Source: Dehalococcoidia bacterium (GTDB lineage Bacteria; Chloroflexota; Dehalococcoidia; Dehalococcoidales; UBA1222). Taken from it: 30,299 bases of DNA. The notes beneath the pieces are model-generated. The model did no database searches. It saw only the letters and a list, made by a program, of their open reading frames with translations, and had not been told where the DNA came from. Positions 7,702 through 14,985 of the stretch are shown piece by piece (the stretch's first letter is position 1; every line of letters starts with the position of its first letter). The DNA is taken from assembly GCA_009783135.1 (NCBI GenBank), contig WRHS01000005.1, forward strand, positions 1 through 30,299, in the 5' to 3' direction. The position numbers and the translations under genes are program-made.

Positions 7702-8234
7702 TGGGCGAATATCGCACACTTTCCAGCAAACCTATATATTCCGGAGTCTGCGTCAGCCTGCGTGTGGATGCCGTTCAGTTGCCATCTGGACAACAGACTA
7801 AACGGGAGGTTATTGAGCACTGCGGAGCAGTTGCCATCGTAGCACTGGACCCTACCGGGCACATACTACTGGAAAAACAGTTCCGCCACGCTACTGGTAA
7901 AGAGTTGTTTGAAATACCGGCCGGATGCATTGACCTGAATGAGACACCGGAGGAAGCGGCAAAACGCGAATTACAGGAGGAAACCGGTTTTTGCCCCGGG
8001 AAGCTGGAACGGCTGGGCGGTTTTTATTCGGCACCCGGATTTTCCAACGAGTATTTACACCTGTTTCTTGCCACCGAACTTTTCACGTCACCTTTAACAG
8101 CCGAAGACACGGAGGAAATAAGTGTGATAAAGGTGTCATCCCTTGATGCGATTGAAATGCTGCGCCGAGGTGATATTGAAGATGCCAAAAGCATCGCCGG
8201 ATTGCTTTACTATTTCAAATTCAAGGGCGACTAA
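7701..8234 (+). CDS. NUDIX hydrolase, ADP-ribose pyrophosphatase type
   Basis: Cytosolic hydrolase that splits nucleoside diphosphates linked to another moiety, most likely ADP-ribose to AMP and ribose-5-phosphate. The complete Nudix box G-x5-E-x7-REL-QEETGF spans about residues 75-97. The flanking EVIEHCGAVAIVAL, EKQFRHATGKELFEIPAG and FYSAPGFSNE are typical of the ADP-ribose pyrophosphatase subgroup. ATG 7701 shares its A with the preceding TGA (TGATG); GTG 7698 is an alternative giving one more residue. Its position after nadK fits a role in turning over NAD-derived nucleotides; this is inference from context. Confidence 0.93.
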   Translation: MGEYRTLSSKPIYSGVCVSLRVDAVQLPSGQQTKREVIEHCGAVAIVALDPTGHILLEKQFRHATGKELFEIPAGCIDLNETPEEAAKRELQEETGFCPGKLERLGGFYSAPGFSNEYLHLFLATELFTSPLTAEDTEEISVIKVSSLDAIEMLRRGDIEDAKSIAGLLYYFKFKGD

Positions 8235-8304
8235 CCAACCTCTAGTTATAAATTAACTGAAATTCTCAGACGCACAAATACTATCATGCCCACCATTTTC
8301 ATGT

Positions 8305-8310
8305 TAGAAT
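8305..8310 (+). promoter_or_regulatory. Candidate -10 box just upstream of fumarase alpha
   Basis: TAGAAT (5/6 to TATAAT) ends 10 nt before the fumarase alpha ATG, and no Shine-Dalgarno is present. If used, the message would be nearly leaderless. No good -35 box is visible at the right distance, so confidence is low. Confidence 0.35.
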
Positions 8311-8320
8311 TAAAACTGAT

Positions 8321-9166
8321 ATGCGAGAAATTACCTCAGACGAAATCAGCAAAGCCGTTGCTCTCTTGGCACAAACAAGCAACTTTGAACTTGGGGGCGA
8401 CATCTTAGAACTCCTGAAAAAAGCCCGTTCAAGCGAGGTTTCCCCCGTAGTGTGCGATGTATTGGACAAGCTGCTGGACAATGCCCGCATAGCCAAATCA
8501 GAAAGCATGCCGCTGTGCCAAGACTGCGGAACAGCTGTAGTGTTTTTAGATATCGGTCAAGATGTACACGTCACAGGCGGGGATATCTGCTCAGCTATTG
8601 CCGGTGGCGTGCGGCAAGGTTATCAGGAAGGCTACCTGCGCAAATCCATGGTTGAGCATCCGTTTTCCAGCCGTATTAACACCACAGATAATACGCCGCC
8701 TGTTATACACACTGAAATTGTACCGGGTGATAAAATCAAAATCAGCTTTATGCCCAAAGGCGGAGGTGCTGAAAACATGAGCCGCTTGGTAATGCTAAAA
8801 CCTGGGGCTGGTAGCCAGAGCATTATAAATGCCGTGACCTCCGCTGTAGATGAAGCTGGTGGCAATCCATGCCCACCACTTATTATCGGGCTTGGAATTG
8901 GAGCCACTTCAGAAAAGTCCATGCAAAACGCAAAGCGGGCACTGTTGCGCCCGGCAGGTCAGCCCAGTTTTGACCCTGAAGTAGCAGCCCTAGAAGCCCA
9001 AGTGCTGGAAAGCGTGAATAGGCTTGGAATTGGTCCTTTGGGTATGGGGGGCAGCATAACTGCAATGGCAGTACATGCTGAAGTGAGACCATGCCATTTT
9101 GCCAGCCTCCCGCTTGCTATAAATCTGCAATGCCACAGCGCACGACACACCGAGGTAATACTTTAG
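8321..9166 (+). CDS. fumA: Fumarate hydratase class I, alpha subunit
   Basis: Oxygen-sensitive [4Fe-4S] hydratase interconverting fumarate and L-malate; the alpha subunit carries the cluster. Family motifs are PLCQDCGTAVVF (cluster cysteine near residue 65), HPFSSRINTTDNTPPVIH, MPKGGGAENMS, GIGATSEKSM and the C-terminal GPLGMGGSITAMAVH with a Cys-His pair (CHSARH). Length 281 aa is standard for the split two-subunit form. The start at 8321 has no ribosome binding site. The stop TAG overlaps the beta subunit GTG start, so the two are translationally coupled. Tartrate dehydratase (ttdA) shares the family, but fumarase is the usual role. In anaerobes it works in incomplete TCA-type biosynthesis. 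Confidence 0.94.
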   Translation: MREITSDEISKAVALLAQTSNFELGGDILELLKKARSSEVSPVVCDVLDKLLDNARIAKSESMPLCQDCGTAVVFLDIGQDVHVTGGDICSAIAGGVRQGYQEGYLRKSMVEHPFSSRINTTDNTPPVIHTEIVPGDKIKISFMPKGGGAENMSRLVMLKPGAGSQSIINAVTSAVDEAGGNPCPPLIIGLGIGATSEKSMQNAKRALLRPAGQPSFDPEVAALEAQVLESVNRLGIGPLGMGGSITAMAVHAEVRPCHFASLPLAINLQCHSARHTEVIL

Positions 9167-9720
9167 TGGTCACGTGGAATATAACCTCTCCTTTTGATGA
9201 AGCGACCATAGATAAGCTTCATGCAGGGGATTTGGTCGCAATTTCAGGCACCATTTACACCGCACGGGACGCCGCTCATAAACGCCTGATTGATTCACTC
9301 AATAATGAAATCCCTCTGCCTTTTGATTTACAAGGACAGACCATTTACTACATGGGACCGTCTCCGTCCCGTCCGGGGCAGATTATAGGGTCATGCGGTC
9401 CGACCACCAGCGGGCGCATGGATGCTTTCACCCCGGCACTGCTGCGTGCCGGGCTACGTGCCATCATTGGTAAAGGAAAACGATCGCTAGAAGTAATTGA
9501 ATCCATCAAAAACAACCACGCCGTTTACCTCGTAACATACGGCGGAGCCGGAGCACTATTAGCCAAAAGCGTACGCAGAGCCGAAATAGTCGCATATTCT
9601 GAGTTGGGGGCTGAGTCTATTATGCGGCTTGAAGTGGAGAGTTTTCCGGCTGTCGTGGCAAACGATGCTCACGGCGGAAATTTATTTGAAGAACAAATCG
9701 CCAAATACCGTCGCATTTAG
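9166..9720 (+). CDS. fumB: Fumarate hydratase class I, beta subunit
   Basis: Partner of the alpha subunit. The motifs GDLVAISGTIYTARDAAHKR, GPTTSGRMD (substrate-binding region) and YGGAGALLAKSV are those of the class I fumarase C-terminal domain. Although the open frame extends to 9091, I place the start at GTG 9166: it overlaps the alpha stop (TAGTG), has CGAGG about 10 nt upstream, and gives MVTWNITSPF, matching the usual N-terminus. The protein is 184 aa, as expected. Nine bases separate it from the HIT gene. The gene symbol follows common annotation of split fumarases and does not mean the E. coli FumB isozyme. Confidence 0.93.
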   Translation: MVTWNITSPFDEATIDKLHAGDLVAISGTIYTARDAAHKRLIDSLNNEIPLPFDLQGQTIYYMGPSPSRPGQIIGSCGPTTSGRMDAFTPALLRAGLRAIIGKGKRSLEVIESIKNNHAVYLVTYGGAGALLAKSVRRAEIVAYSELGAESIMRLEVESFPAVVANDAHGGNLFEEQIAKYRRI

Positions 9721-9729
9721 GAGAATGAT

Positions 9730-10074
9730 ATGGAGGACTGCATCTTCTGCAAGATTGCCGCAGGCATAATTCCCAGCAATAAAGTATTTGAGGACGAGTT
9801 GGTTTTCGCTTTTCGCGACATACATCCCATGGCTCCCACCCATATTCTTATAATTCCTAAGAAGCACTACCAAAATCTGTCAGCGCTTGATGCAGCAGAC
9901 CAGACATTGCAGGAATATCTACTGCATATCGTAAATTTGATAGCTCAACAGGAAGGTTTAGACAAAGGCGGATATCGCGTGGCCATAAACTGCGGAAAGT
10001 GGGGTGGACAGGTAGTGCAGCATCTGCACATACACCTATTGGGCGGACGTAAGCTGGTAGACGAACTGGGATAG
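9730..10074 (+). CDS. HIT family (HINT-like) nucleotide hydrolase
   Basis: Small histidine-triad protein, probably a purine nucleoside phosphoramidase (HINT group). The triad HLHIHLL places His98, His100 and His102 at the active site. The N-terminal CIFCKIAAG has a CxxC pair (Cys4, Cys7) that in many members contributes to a zinc site together with histidines. Length 114 aa is typical. TTAGGAG, overlapping the fumarase beta stop, provides the ribosome binding site. It is the last gene of the fumarase operon, followed by a strong hairpin. Confidence 0.95.
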   Translation: MEDCIFCKIAAGIIPSNKVFEDELVFAFRDIHPMAPTHILIIPKKHYQNLSALDAADQTLQEYLLHIVNLIAQQEGLDKGGYRVAINCGKWGGQVVQHLHIHLLGGRKLVDELG

Positions 10075-10110
10075 CAACTACCGCATATTTTCACGCTTAG
10101 CGCGTTTTAC

Positions 10111-10148
10111 AACAGCCGACCAAATGAACAATCTTTTGGTCGGCTGTT
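10111..10148 (+). terminator. Terminator between HIT gene and rubrerythrin
   Basis: Perfect 14-bp stem AACAGCCGACCAAA / TTTGGTCGGCTGTT with a 10-nt loop, lying between convergent genes. Runs of A and T inside the stem, plus moderate T content after it, suggest it ends transcription from the plus side and possibly from both sides. Confidence 0.75.
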
Positions 10149-10171
10149 TAGTATCGGTTTAATTATGAGCT

Positions 10172-10714
10172 TTAATAGTTTTTGGCGACAATCTGAAAGT
10201 AGCTTTGCGGATGGCTGCACACAGGGCACTCACCGGGAGCATCAGTGCCTTCATGAAGATGCCCGCAATTGGCACATTGCCAAACCTGCTTTTCGACCCT
10301 CTTGAAAACCTGACCCTCCGTAACATTTTTCAATAGCGCAAGGTAGCGCGCTTCATGTTCCTTCTCAATTTTGGCAACAGATTCAAACAGTACGGCGATT
10401 TGCTCAAAACCCTCCTCGTGTGCCTCCCGTGCCATTCTGGCATACATGTCAGTCCATTCAAAATTTTCGCCGCTGGCTGCTGCCTTTAAATTGGCTACCG
10501 TACTGGGCACAGCACCATCGTGAAGCAGCTTAAACCACATTTTTGCATGTTCTTTTTCATTGCCCGCTGTTTCCAAGAATATTGCGGCTATCTGCTCATA
10601 GCCATCTTTTTTTGCCTGTGAAGCGAAATAGGTATACTTGTTTCTAGCCTGCGATTCGCCCGCAAATGCCTCCATGAGATTTGCTTCTGTCTTGGTTCCC
10701 TTTAAGTCTTTCAT
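10172..10714 (-). CDS. rbr: Rubrerythrin
   Basis: Cytosolic non-haem diiron peroxidase that reduces hydrogen peroxide in anaerobes. The N-terminal four-helix ferritin-like domain (1-135) contains the iron ligands in EAFAGESQARNKY, GNEKEHAKMW and AKIEKEHEARY. The C-terminal rubredoxin-like domain has CANCGH near 143-148 and CPVC near 159-162, holding one Fe(SCys)4. Length 180 aa is slightly below the roughly 190 typical. GGAGGAG precedes the ATG. It lies 27 bp downstream of the DtxR-type regulator and is probably in its operon, linking peroxide defence with iron control. Confidence 0.97.
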   Translation of the reverse strand: MKDLKGTKTEANLMEAFAGESQARNKYTYFASQAKKDGYEQIAAIFLETAGNEKEHAKMWFKLLHDGAVPSTVANLKAAASGENFEWTDMYARMAREAHEEGFEQIAVLFESVAKIEKEHEARYLALLKNVTEGQVFKRVEKQVWQCANCGHLHEGTDAPGECPVCSHPQSYFQIVAKNY

Positions 10715-10741
10715 AATTACTACTCCTCCCGCTTTTTATTT

Positions 10742-11146
10742 TCAACTAACCCTTTTGGGGTTCTGTTTATAAAGGCCGCATTTCCAATCCTCAATATGCT
10801 TTTGGATTGCCAAAAAGCTTTTATCACTTATGCCATGCTCAATTTTACAGGCATCATTTACAGCTGTTTCCCTATCCACTCCCAAATAAACCAACCAGTC
10901 AGAAAACAGCATGTGGCGGTCATATGTTTTTTGTGCTATCTCACGCCCGCTGTCAGTTAGCGTTATATAACCACCTACGTCAATCTCAATATGCCCACTC
11001 ATTCGCAGCTTTTTCATGGCGATACTGACGCTTGGTTTGGAATAAACCATCTCATTTACAATATCGATGGAACGTATCGGTGTGCCGTCATGACCTAGCA
11101 TCAGGATGGTTTCTAAATAATCTTCCATCGATTCAGGTGTTTTCAA
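10742..11146 (-). CDS. DtxR/MntR-family metal-dependent repressor, iron-type ligand set
   Basis: Winged-helix repressor (HTH about 1-65) with a helical dimerisation and metal-binding domain, and no SH3 domain. Ligand positions are visible: Asp9 and Glu12 in SMEDYLETIL, His in DRHMLFSDW, and the Cys-x-x-Glu-His of ACKIEHG. Cys in that motif is as in DtxR/IdeR, where MntR has Glu, so iron sensing is more likely than manganese; this is inference. I take TTG 11146 as the start (134 aa) because GGAGGT lies 10 nt upstream and the longer GTG/ATG options fall inside the promoter. It is first in an operon with rubrerythrin. Confidence 0.92.
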   Translation of the reverse strand: MKTPESMEDYLETILMLGHDGTPIRSIDIVNEMVYSKPSVSIAMKKLRMSGHIEIDVGGYITLTDSGREIAQKTYDRHMLFSDWLVYLGVDRETAVNDACKIEHGISDKSFLAIQKHIEDWKCGLYKQNPKRVS

Positions 11147-11185
11147 TACTATCTGCACCTCCAATGCGATTATTGATGCCAAGTC

Positions 11186-11214
11186 ATAATAACATAACCA
11201 CACCTAAAATCCAA
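11186..11214 (-). promoter_or_regulatory. Promoter of dtxR-rbr, with a DtxR-box-like half site
   Basis: On the minus strand, TTGGAT (11209-11214) and TATTAT (11186-11191) are 17 bp apart. The spacer contains TTAGGTGTGGTTATGTT, whose TTAGGT start matches a DtxR/IdeR half site, while the second half is poor. Its position between -35 and -10 would suit repression by the encoded regulator. Confidence 0.45.
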
Positions 11215-11341
11215 TATATCAAACCGAACCCTTGGTCTTGCCACGCGCCTTAGTCAGTGCCGGCGCATGCCAAAGTTAGTTTTTACTAACACCAGTTCAG
11301 CCGAGCTGCAAAATACCAACGCATTGAGCATCCACAAAGAG

Positions 11342-11371
11342 TAGACATACGAATGCGTATACGGCTATAAT
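11342..11371 (+). promoter_or_regulatory. Promoter of the ABC exporter operon
   Basis: TAGACA (11342-11347, 5/6) and a perfect TATAAT (11366-11371) with an 18-bp spacer. The spacer contains the 8-bp palindrome CGTATACG, a possible operator. The leader would be about 58 nt, ending with AGGAGG before the ATG at 11436. Confidence 0.7.
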
Positions 11372-11435
11372 CAAGTTAAGTGATACTGCGTTCATTGATA
11401 CAGGCATTCGCCATGATGCAGACAGGAGGATACAT

Positions 11436-12131
11436 ATGTCTATTCTGGAGTGCAGGGGCCTTACAAAAAATTATGGGCAGCGGCGCGCACTAAACAGGGT
11501 TGATATTACCGTTGAGCCTGGGCGTATCGTTGGATTGCTTGGTCCAAACGGAAGCGGCAAATCGACTCTAATCAAATTGTGCAACAGCCTTCTGACGCCA
11601 ACAGCCGGCACAATCCGCATAAACGGATTGGCTCCCGGCATTGAGACAAAAAGCATTGTTTCGTATCTGCCGGATGTCACATATTTGAACAACTGGATGC
11701 GCGTGAGCGACCTATTGGACTTCTTCGCAGATTTTTACACGGATTTTGACCGCAACAAAGCGCTGGATATGCTCAAGAACCTGAGAATTGAGCCGCATAA
11801 TACACTGAAATCCCTTTCAAAAGGCAATAAGGAAAAGGTGCAGCTAATACTTGTTATGGCGCGCTCAGCCCTATTGTATTTACTTGACGAACCTATCGGC
11901 GGTGTCGACCCTGCCGCACGGGATTACATTCTTTCAACGATAATCAAAAACCGCAAACATGCGGCATCAGTAATCATATCGACACACCTGATATATGATA
12001 TTGAGCAAGTGCTTGACGATGTTATTTTTCTGAAAGAAGGCAGCGTAGTGCTTGCTGAAACTGCGGATGAGTTACGCAGGCAATGCGGGACATCGGTTGA
12101 TATGTATTTCCGGGAGGTATTCAGATGTTAG
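11436..12131 (+). CDS. ABC-2 type transporter, ATP-binding protein
   Basis: ATPase of an exporter. Walker A GPNGSGKST is at 36-44, the signature reads SLSKGNKEKVQL (LSKGN where LSGGQ is usual), and Walker B plus catalytic Glu is YLLDEP (Asp151, Glu152), followed by the D-loop GGVDPA and the H-loop STHL. Length 231 aa. The clade resembles Firmicutes YtrB-like ATPases often controlled by a GntR regulator, though none is present here. The next gene, overlapping by 7 bp, supplies the membrane part. The substrate is unknown: peptide antibiotic resistance, lipid handling or general ABC-2 export are all possible. Confidence 0.93.
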   Translation: MSILECRGLTKNYGQRRALNRVDITVEPGRIVGLLGPNGSGKSTLIKLCNSLLTPTAGTIRINGLAPGIETKSIVSYLPDVTYLNNWMRVSDLLDFFADFYTDFDRNKALDMLKNLRIEPHNTLKSLSKGNKEKVQLILVMARSALLYLLDEPIGGVDPAARDYILSTIIKNRKHAASVIISTHLIYDIEQVLDDVIFLKEGSVVLAETADELRRQCGTSVDMYFREVFRC

Positions 12132-12907
12132 CGAAACTGATTAAGTATGAATTTAAGGCTACCGGACGATATTTTCTCCCATTGTTCGGCACGATGCTCG
12201 CAATCGCGCTCATAAATCGGCTTTTCCAATTGCTCACTCACGTCACACGAACCAACCTTGCCACGCCACAAGCCATCAGTATCTCACTTTCGCAAATGCT
12301 GTTTACGGCAATAATGGCCGTCGCACTGGTAATCACAATCCAGCGCTTTAACAAAAACCTGCTGCAAAATGAAGGTTATCTTTCATTCACGCTGCCTGTA
12401 AAGGTCGAACATCTGATACTCAGCAAGCTGTTGACTTCATTTACTTGGTATATCGCAAACGCTATTGTTCTTGTGATTTCAATGCTACTAGCCTACAGCA
12501 TAAATATGAGTTTTTCAGATATCACCAACTTTTTCAATGACATTTTCAACCTTTGGTTTTCTTCAGGGGAATCGTTTCTAATTGGCGTTGAGCTTATCAT
12601 AGTTTCAATACTCGGCACATTTAGCTCAATCCTTCTGATTTACACATGCCTCTCTCTCAGCATGTTAGTAAACAATCACCGCTGGCTGTTAGCATTCGGC
12701 ATGTATTTTGCATTTTCCACAATTGAGCAGCTATTCGCATCGTTTGCAGCAGTGTCATTGATACTATTATTAAGCGACTCAAGTTGGTCCCCGTTTGCAA
12801 TATCACAATTAGTTGCATCAATTGGCATAGTCTTTTTGCTCACACGGTGCATAGGATTATTTTCTTTAACACTCTATATGCTGCGGCGCCGCCTGAATTT
12901 GCTGTAA
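12125..12907 (+). CDS. ABC-2 type transporter, permease protein
   Basis: A 260-aa integral membrane protein. The cytoplasmic N-terminus MLAKLIKYEFKATGRY is typical of ABC-2 permeases, followed by about six hydrophobic segments (roughly residues 18-38, 58-76, 100-125, 148-180, 185-210 and 225-250). ATG overlaps the end of the ATPase gene by 7 bp, so the pair is translationally coupled and should form the transporter. The conserved segment LPVKVEHLILSKL in the first cytoplasmic loop is common in this family and contacts the ATPase. It ends 50 bp from the convergent rluD gene, with no clear terminator between them. Confidence 0.9.
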   Translation: MLAKLIKYEFKATGRYFLPLFGTMLAIALINRLFQLLTHVTRTNLATPQAISISLSQMLFTAIMAVALVITIQRFNKNLLQNEGYLSFTLPVKVEHLILSKLLTSFTWYIANAIVLVISMLLAYSINMSFSDITNFFNDIFNLWFSSGESFLIGVELIIVSILGTFSSILLIYTCLSLSMLVNNHRWLLAFGMYFAFSTIEQLFASFAAVSLILLLSDSSWSPFAISQLVASIGIVFLLTRCIGLFSLTLYMLRRRLNLL

Positions 12908-12957
12908 CACACGTTCAGAACAAGATGGCTAAAACCACAATAGCTATAGACAAAATC

Positions 12958-13863
12958 TTACGGTTGTTGTCGTAAGTCTTCCAGTGCATCCTGTAAATCG
13001 GATGGCAATGGTGCAGCGAACTCCACTTCTTCCCCCATTGCCGGCAAAAAGAACCTGAGGCGCGCGGCATGTAAAAACTGCCGCGCCACTAGGTTAGATT
13101 TGGTTCCATATACAATATCCCCCACCACAGGGTGCCCTATTGATGCCAAATGTACCCGTATTTGATGCGTGCGTCCTGTTTCAGGACGCACCTCCAACAG
13201 CGAATAACCAGAAAATTGCTCAAGCGTAGTATAAGCCGTACGTGCAGGGCGACCACCGGCATCAATAGCCATGCGCTGGCGACGCATGCGATCGCGCCCA
13301 ATAGGCGCATCAATAACACCGCCGGACTGTTTTGGTTTACCGCACACCAATGCTATATAGTTTTTTTTTACCACGCGCGATTTGAACTGAGACGAAAGAT
13401 TAGCCAAAGCCGATGGCGTTTTTGCAATCAATATCAGCCCTGACGTGTCCTTATCCAACCTGTGCACAATGCCCGGGCGGGCAGGGTTATCACTTTCGGG
13501 GAGGGCAGGAAGATGTGATAGCACAGCATTTACAAGTGTGTGTACCATGCTTCCCGGGGCAGGATGGGTGGTCATACCAAAAGGCTTGTTAACCACCAAT
13601 AAGTCGGCATTCTCGAATATTATGTGTAATGGGATGTCCTCTGCCGCAATATCGCTTGGCATCGGCGGTGGTATGGTAACACTAATACAGTCGCCTGCTT
13701 TCAGCTTCAGCCCTGCACGGACAGGTTTGTCGCCCAGCAGCACGAAACCGTCGGCAATCATTTTCTGAATAAAACTGCGCGACAACTCCGGCAGATGCTG
13801 TGCAAGAAAGACATCCGTGCGCAAGCCTGCGCTATCAGCTGTCAGTAGCTTCCGTTGATTCAC
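12958..13863 (-). CDS. rluD: RluA/RluD family 23S rRNA pseudouridine synthase
   Basis: Converts specific uridines of large-subunit rRNA to pseudouridine. An N-terminal S4 RNA-binding domain (about 10-70, with SRSFIQKMIADGFVLL) precedes the catalytic domain with HRLDKDTSG (catalytic Asp137 from the chosen start), KNYIALVCG and the C-terminal GRTHQIRVHLASIGHPVVGD. I chose GTG 13863 (301 aa) because GGGCGGAG lies 7 nt upstream; the open frame extends 30 bases further. The start overlaps the end of lspA by 29 bp. Which RluA subfamily member it is cannot be settled from sequence alone, and the symbol reflects the usual lspA-adjacent gene. Confidence 0.94.
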   Translation of the reverse strand: MNQRKLLTADSAGLRTDVFLAQHLPELSRSFIQKMIADGFVLLGDKPVRAGLKLKAGDCISVTIPPPMPSDIAAEDIPLHIIFENADLLVVNKPFGMTTHPAPGSMVHTLVNAVLSHLPALPESDNPARPGIVHRLDKDTSGLILIAKTPSALANLSSQFKSRVVKKNYIALVCGKPKQSGGVIDAPIGRDRMRRQRMAIDAGGRPARTAYTTLEQFSGYSLLEVRPETGRTHQIRVHLASIGHPVVGDIVYGTKSNLVARQFLHAARLRFFLPAMGEEVEFAAPLPSDLQDALEDLRQQP

Positions 13864-14347
13864 AAGAATGCTCCGCCCCGGATGCGCGTACAAGATTGAA
13901 AGCCAAGAGGATACTGCCTACTACCAATGCTGAATCAGCAATATTGAAATCAGGGAACATCCCTACGCCTATGAAATCGGTTACATGCCCGATAAAAACA
14001 CGATCAATCCAATTGCCTATCGTACCGCCGAGCATCAATCCTAAGGCCGCCACCGAACTTCTCCAGCGCAAAAAGATAAATCGGCGGCTGAATATCAACG
14101 CAATGTACAATACTGCAAGCGCTCCCACGCTGGAAATAATGCAAAGGAGAAGGCGGGAATTTTGGAGAATACTGAAAGCAGCGCCGGTGTTGCGGAAATG
14201 CGTAATACGAAAAAAACCATCTTCAGGCCATGAGCCATACAGCGGAATATTATTCTTCACCAAAAACTTAATGAGTTGATCCAGCGCTGCAACAACCGCA
14301 GCAACTGAAAAGAACAGCCATGTACTGCGTGAAATCTTAACGTGCAT
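13835..14347 (-). CDS. lspA: Lipoprotein signal peptidase (signal peptidase II)
   Basis: Membrane aspartic protease that removes the signal peptide from prolipoproteins after diacylglyceryl transfer. Four transmembrane helices are visible (about 9-27, 63-85, 97-112 and 135-155). The conserved motifs are FRNTGAAFS (51-59), GNWIDR (111-116), the catalytic Asp124 in HVTDFI and Asp138 in FNIADS. I chose ATG 14347 (170 aa, typical length); GTG 14362 and ATG 14359 are alternatives, and none has a good Shine-Dalgarno. The start overlaps the TraR/DksA stop by 11 bp, so translation is probably coupled. Confidence 0.94.
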   Translation of the reverse strand: MHVKISRSTWLFFSVAAVVAALDQLIKFLVKNNIPLYGSWPEDGFFRITHFRNTGAAFSILQNSRLLLCIISSVGALAVLYIALIFSRRFIFLRWRSSVAALGLMLGGTIGNWIDRVFIGHVTDFIGVGMFPDFNIADSALVVGSILLAFNLVRASGAEHSCESTEATDS

Positions 14348-14690
14348 TCTTTCGGGCATCACTCATACAAAGTTTGGCAGTAGGCATAGCTTCCAAACGC
14401 ACCGCCTCAATAGGCTGCCCGCACTTTTCGCAAACACCAAATGTCCCAGCCTCAAATTTCTTCAAAGCGGCTTCAATACTCGCCAGCTGATCCATAACAC
14501 ACTGTTCCTGGGCCACCATATTCTCCAAGTCGGCTGTTTCCGTAGCCTCCTCTTCCCGTTTTCCAAAAGGACTACCCTCGCGGCGATTGTCTGATGAGCG
14601 CATGGCGCGTATTTCATCCAGCTGCTCACTCATACGTTTGCGGTCCTTTTCCAAACGCTGCTGAATTGGTTTGTAATTAACATCTGTCAT
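14337..14690 (-). CDS. TraR/DksA-family protein with incomplete zinc finger
   Basis: A 117-aa coiled-coil protein of the DksA/TraR superfamily. An N-terminal helical region (about 5-80, rich in Glu, Lys and Arg) is followed by a C4-type zinc finger fold. Cys87 and Cys90 (CEKCGQ) and Cys108 are present, but the fourth position holds Asp111 (LCMSDARK), where members normally have Cys. RNA polymerase secondary-channel binding is the known role of DksA. For this short gram-positive-type relative next to lspA the function is unproven. GAGGAG precedes the ATG at 6 nt. It is first of the traR-lspA-rluD operon. Confidence 0.9.
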   Translation of the reverse strand: MTDVNYKPIQQRLEKDRKRMSEQLDEIRAMRSSDNRREGSPFGKREEEATETADLENMVAQEQCVMDQLASIEAALKKFEAGTFGVCEKCGQPIEAVRLEAMPTAKLCMSDARKNAR

Positions 14691-14761
14691 AGCATTCTCC
14701 TCAAGTGCGCTATGTCGCTACTCAACATCCAAATACCTGCCTTGAATCAGAACTGAGGTAC

Positions 14762-14782
14762 TGTGAAAAATCCAGTTTCACA
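14762..14782. repeat. Inverted repeat in the traR/pyrD divergent intergenic region
   Basis: TGTGAAA-N7-TTTCACA, a 7-bp perfect inverted repeat about 72 bp upstream of the TraR/DksA start. It could be an operator or a chance hairpin. The rest of 14691-14985 holds only the pyrD promoter and no convincing small gene. Confidence 0.35.
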
Positions 14783-14938
14783 ACCAGTGTTAACTGACAA
14801 GGAATGTACGCACCAACCACAGACACAGATGAATCAACAATACCCATCGTCCGCAAATGGCACGATAAGCAAGTGTAAACTATTTTTAAGCATTATTCAA
14901 GCCAAAAAGCTATTTTGCTTAGACGACAGACCGCGCGT

Positions 14939-14967
14939 TTGCCGCCACATGCACCGATGAGTATAAT
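14939..14967 (+). promoter_or_regulatory. Promoter of pyrD
   Basis: TTGCCG (14939-14944), a 17-bp spacer and a perfect TATAAT (14962-14967). The -10 ends 18 nt before ATG 14986. The leader would be about 12 nt and lacks a Shine-Dalgarno, so translation may be near-leaderless. Confidence 0.65.
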
Positions 14968-14985
14968 TAAGACGCTTTGAATACA

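Noticed and set aside
9091..9165. Longer start for fumarase beta at 9091
   Set aside because: The extra 25 residues overlap the conserved end of the alpha subunit and do not match the family. GTG 9166 has a ribosome binding site and coupled stop-start.
14763..14960. 65-aa plus-strand frame in the traR/pyrD intergenic region
   Set aside because: No ribosome binding site, no recognisable motif, low-complexity Gln/Ser content, and it overlaps the pyrD promoter -35 region.
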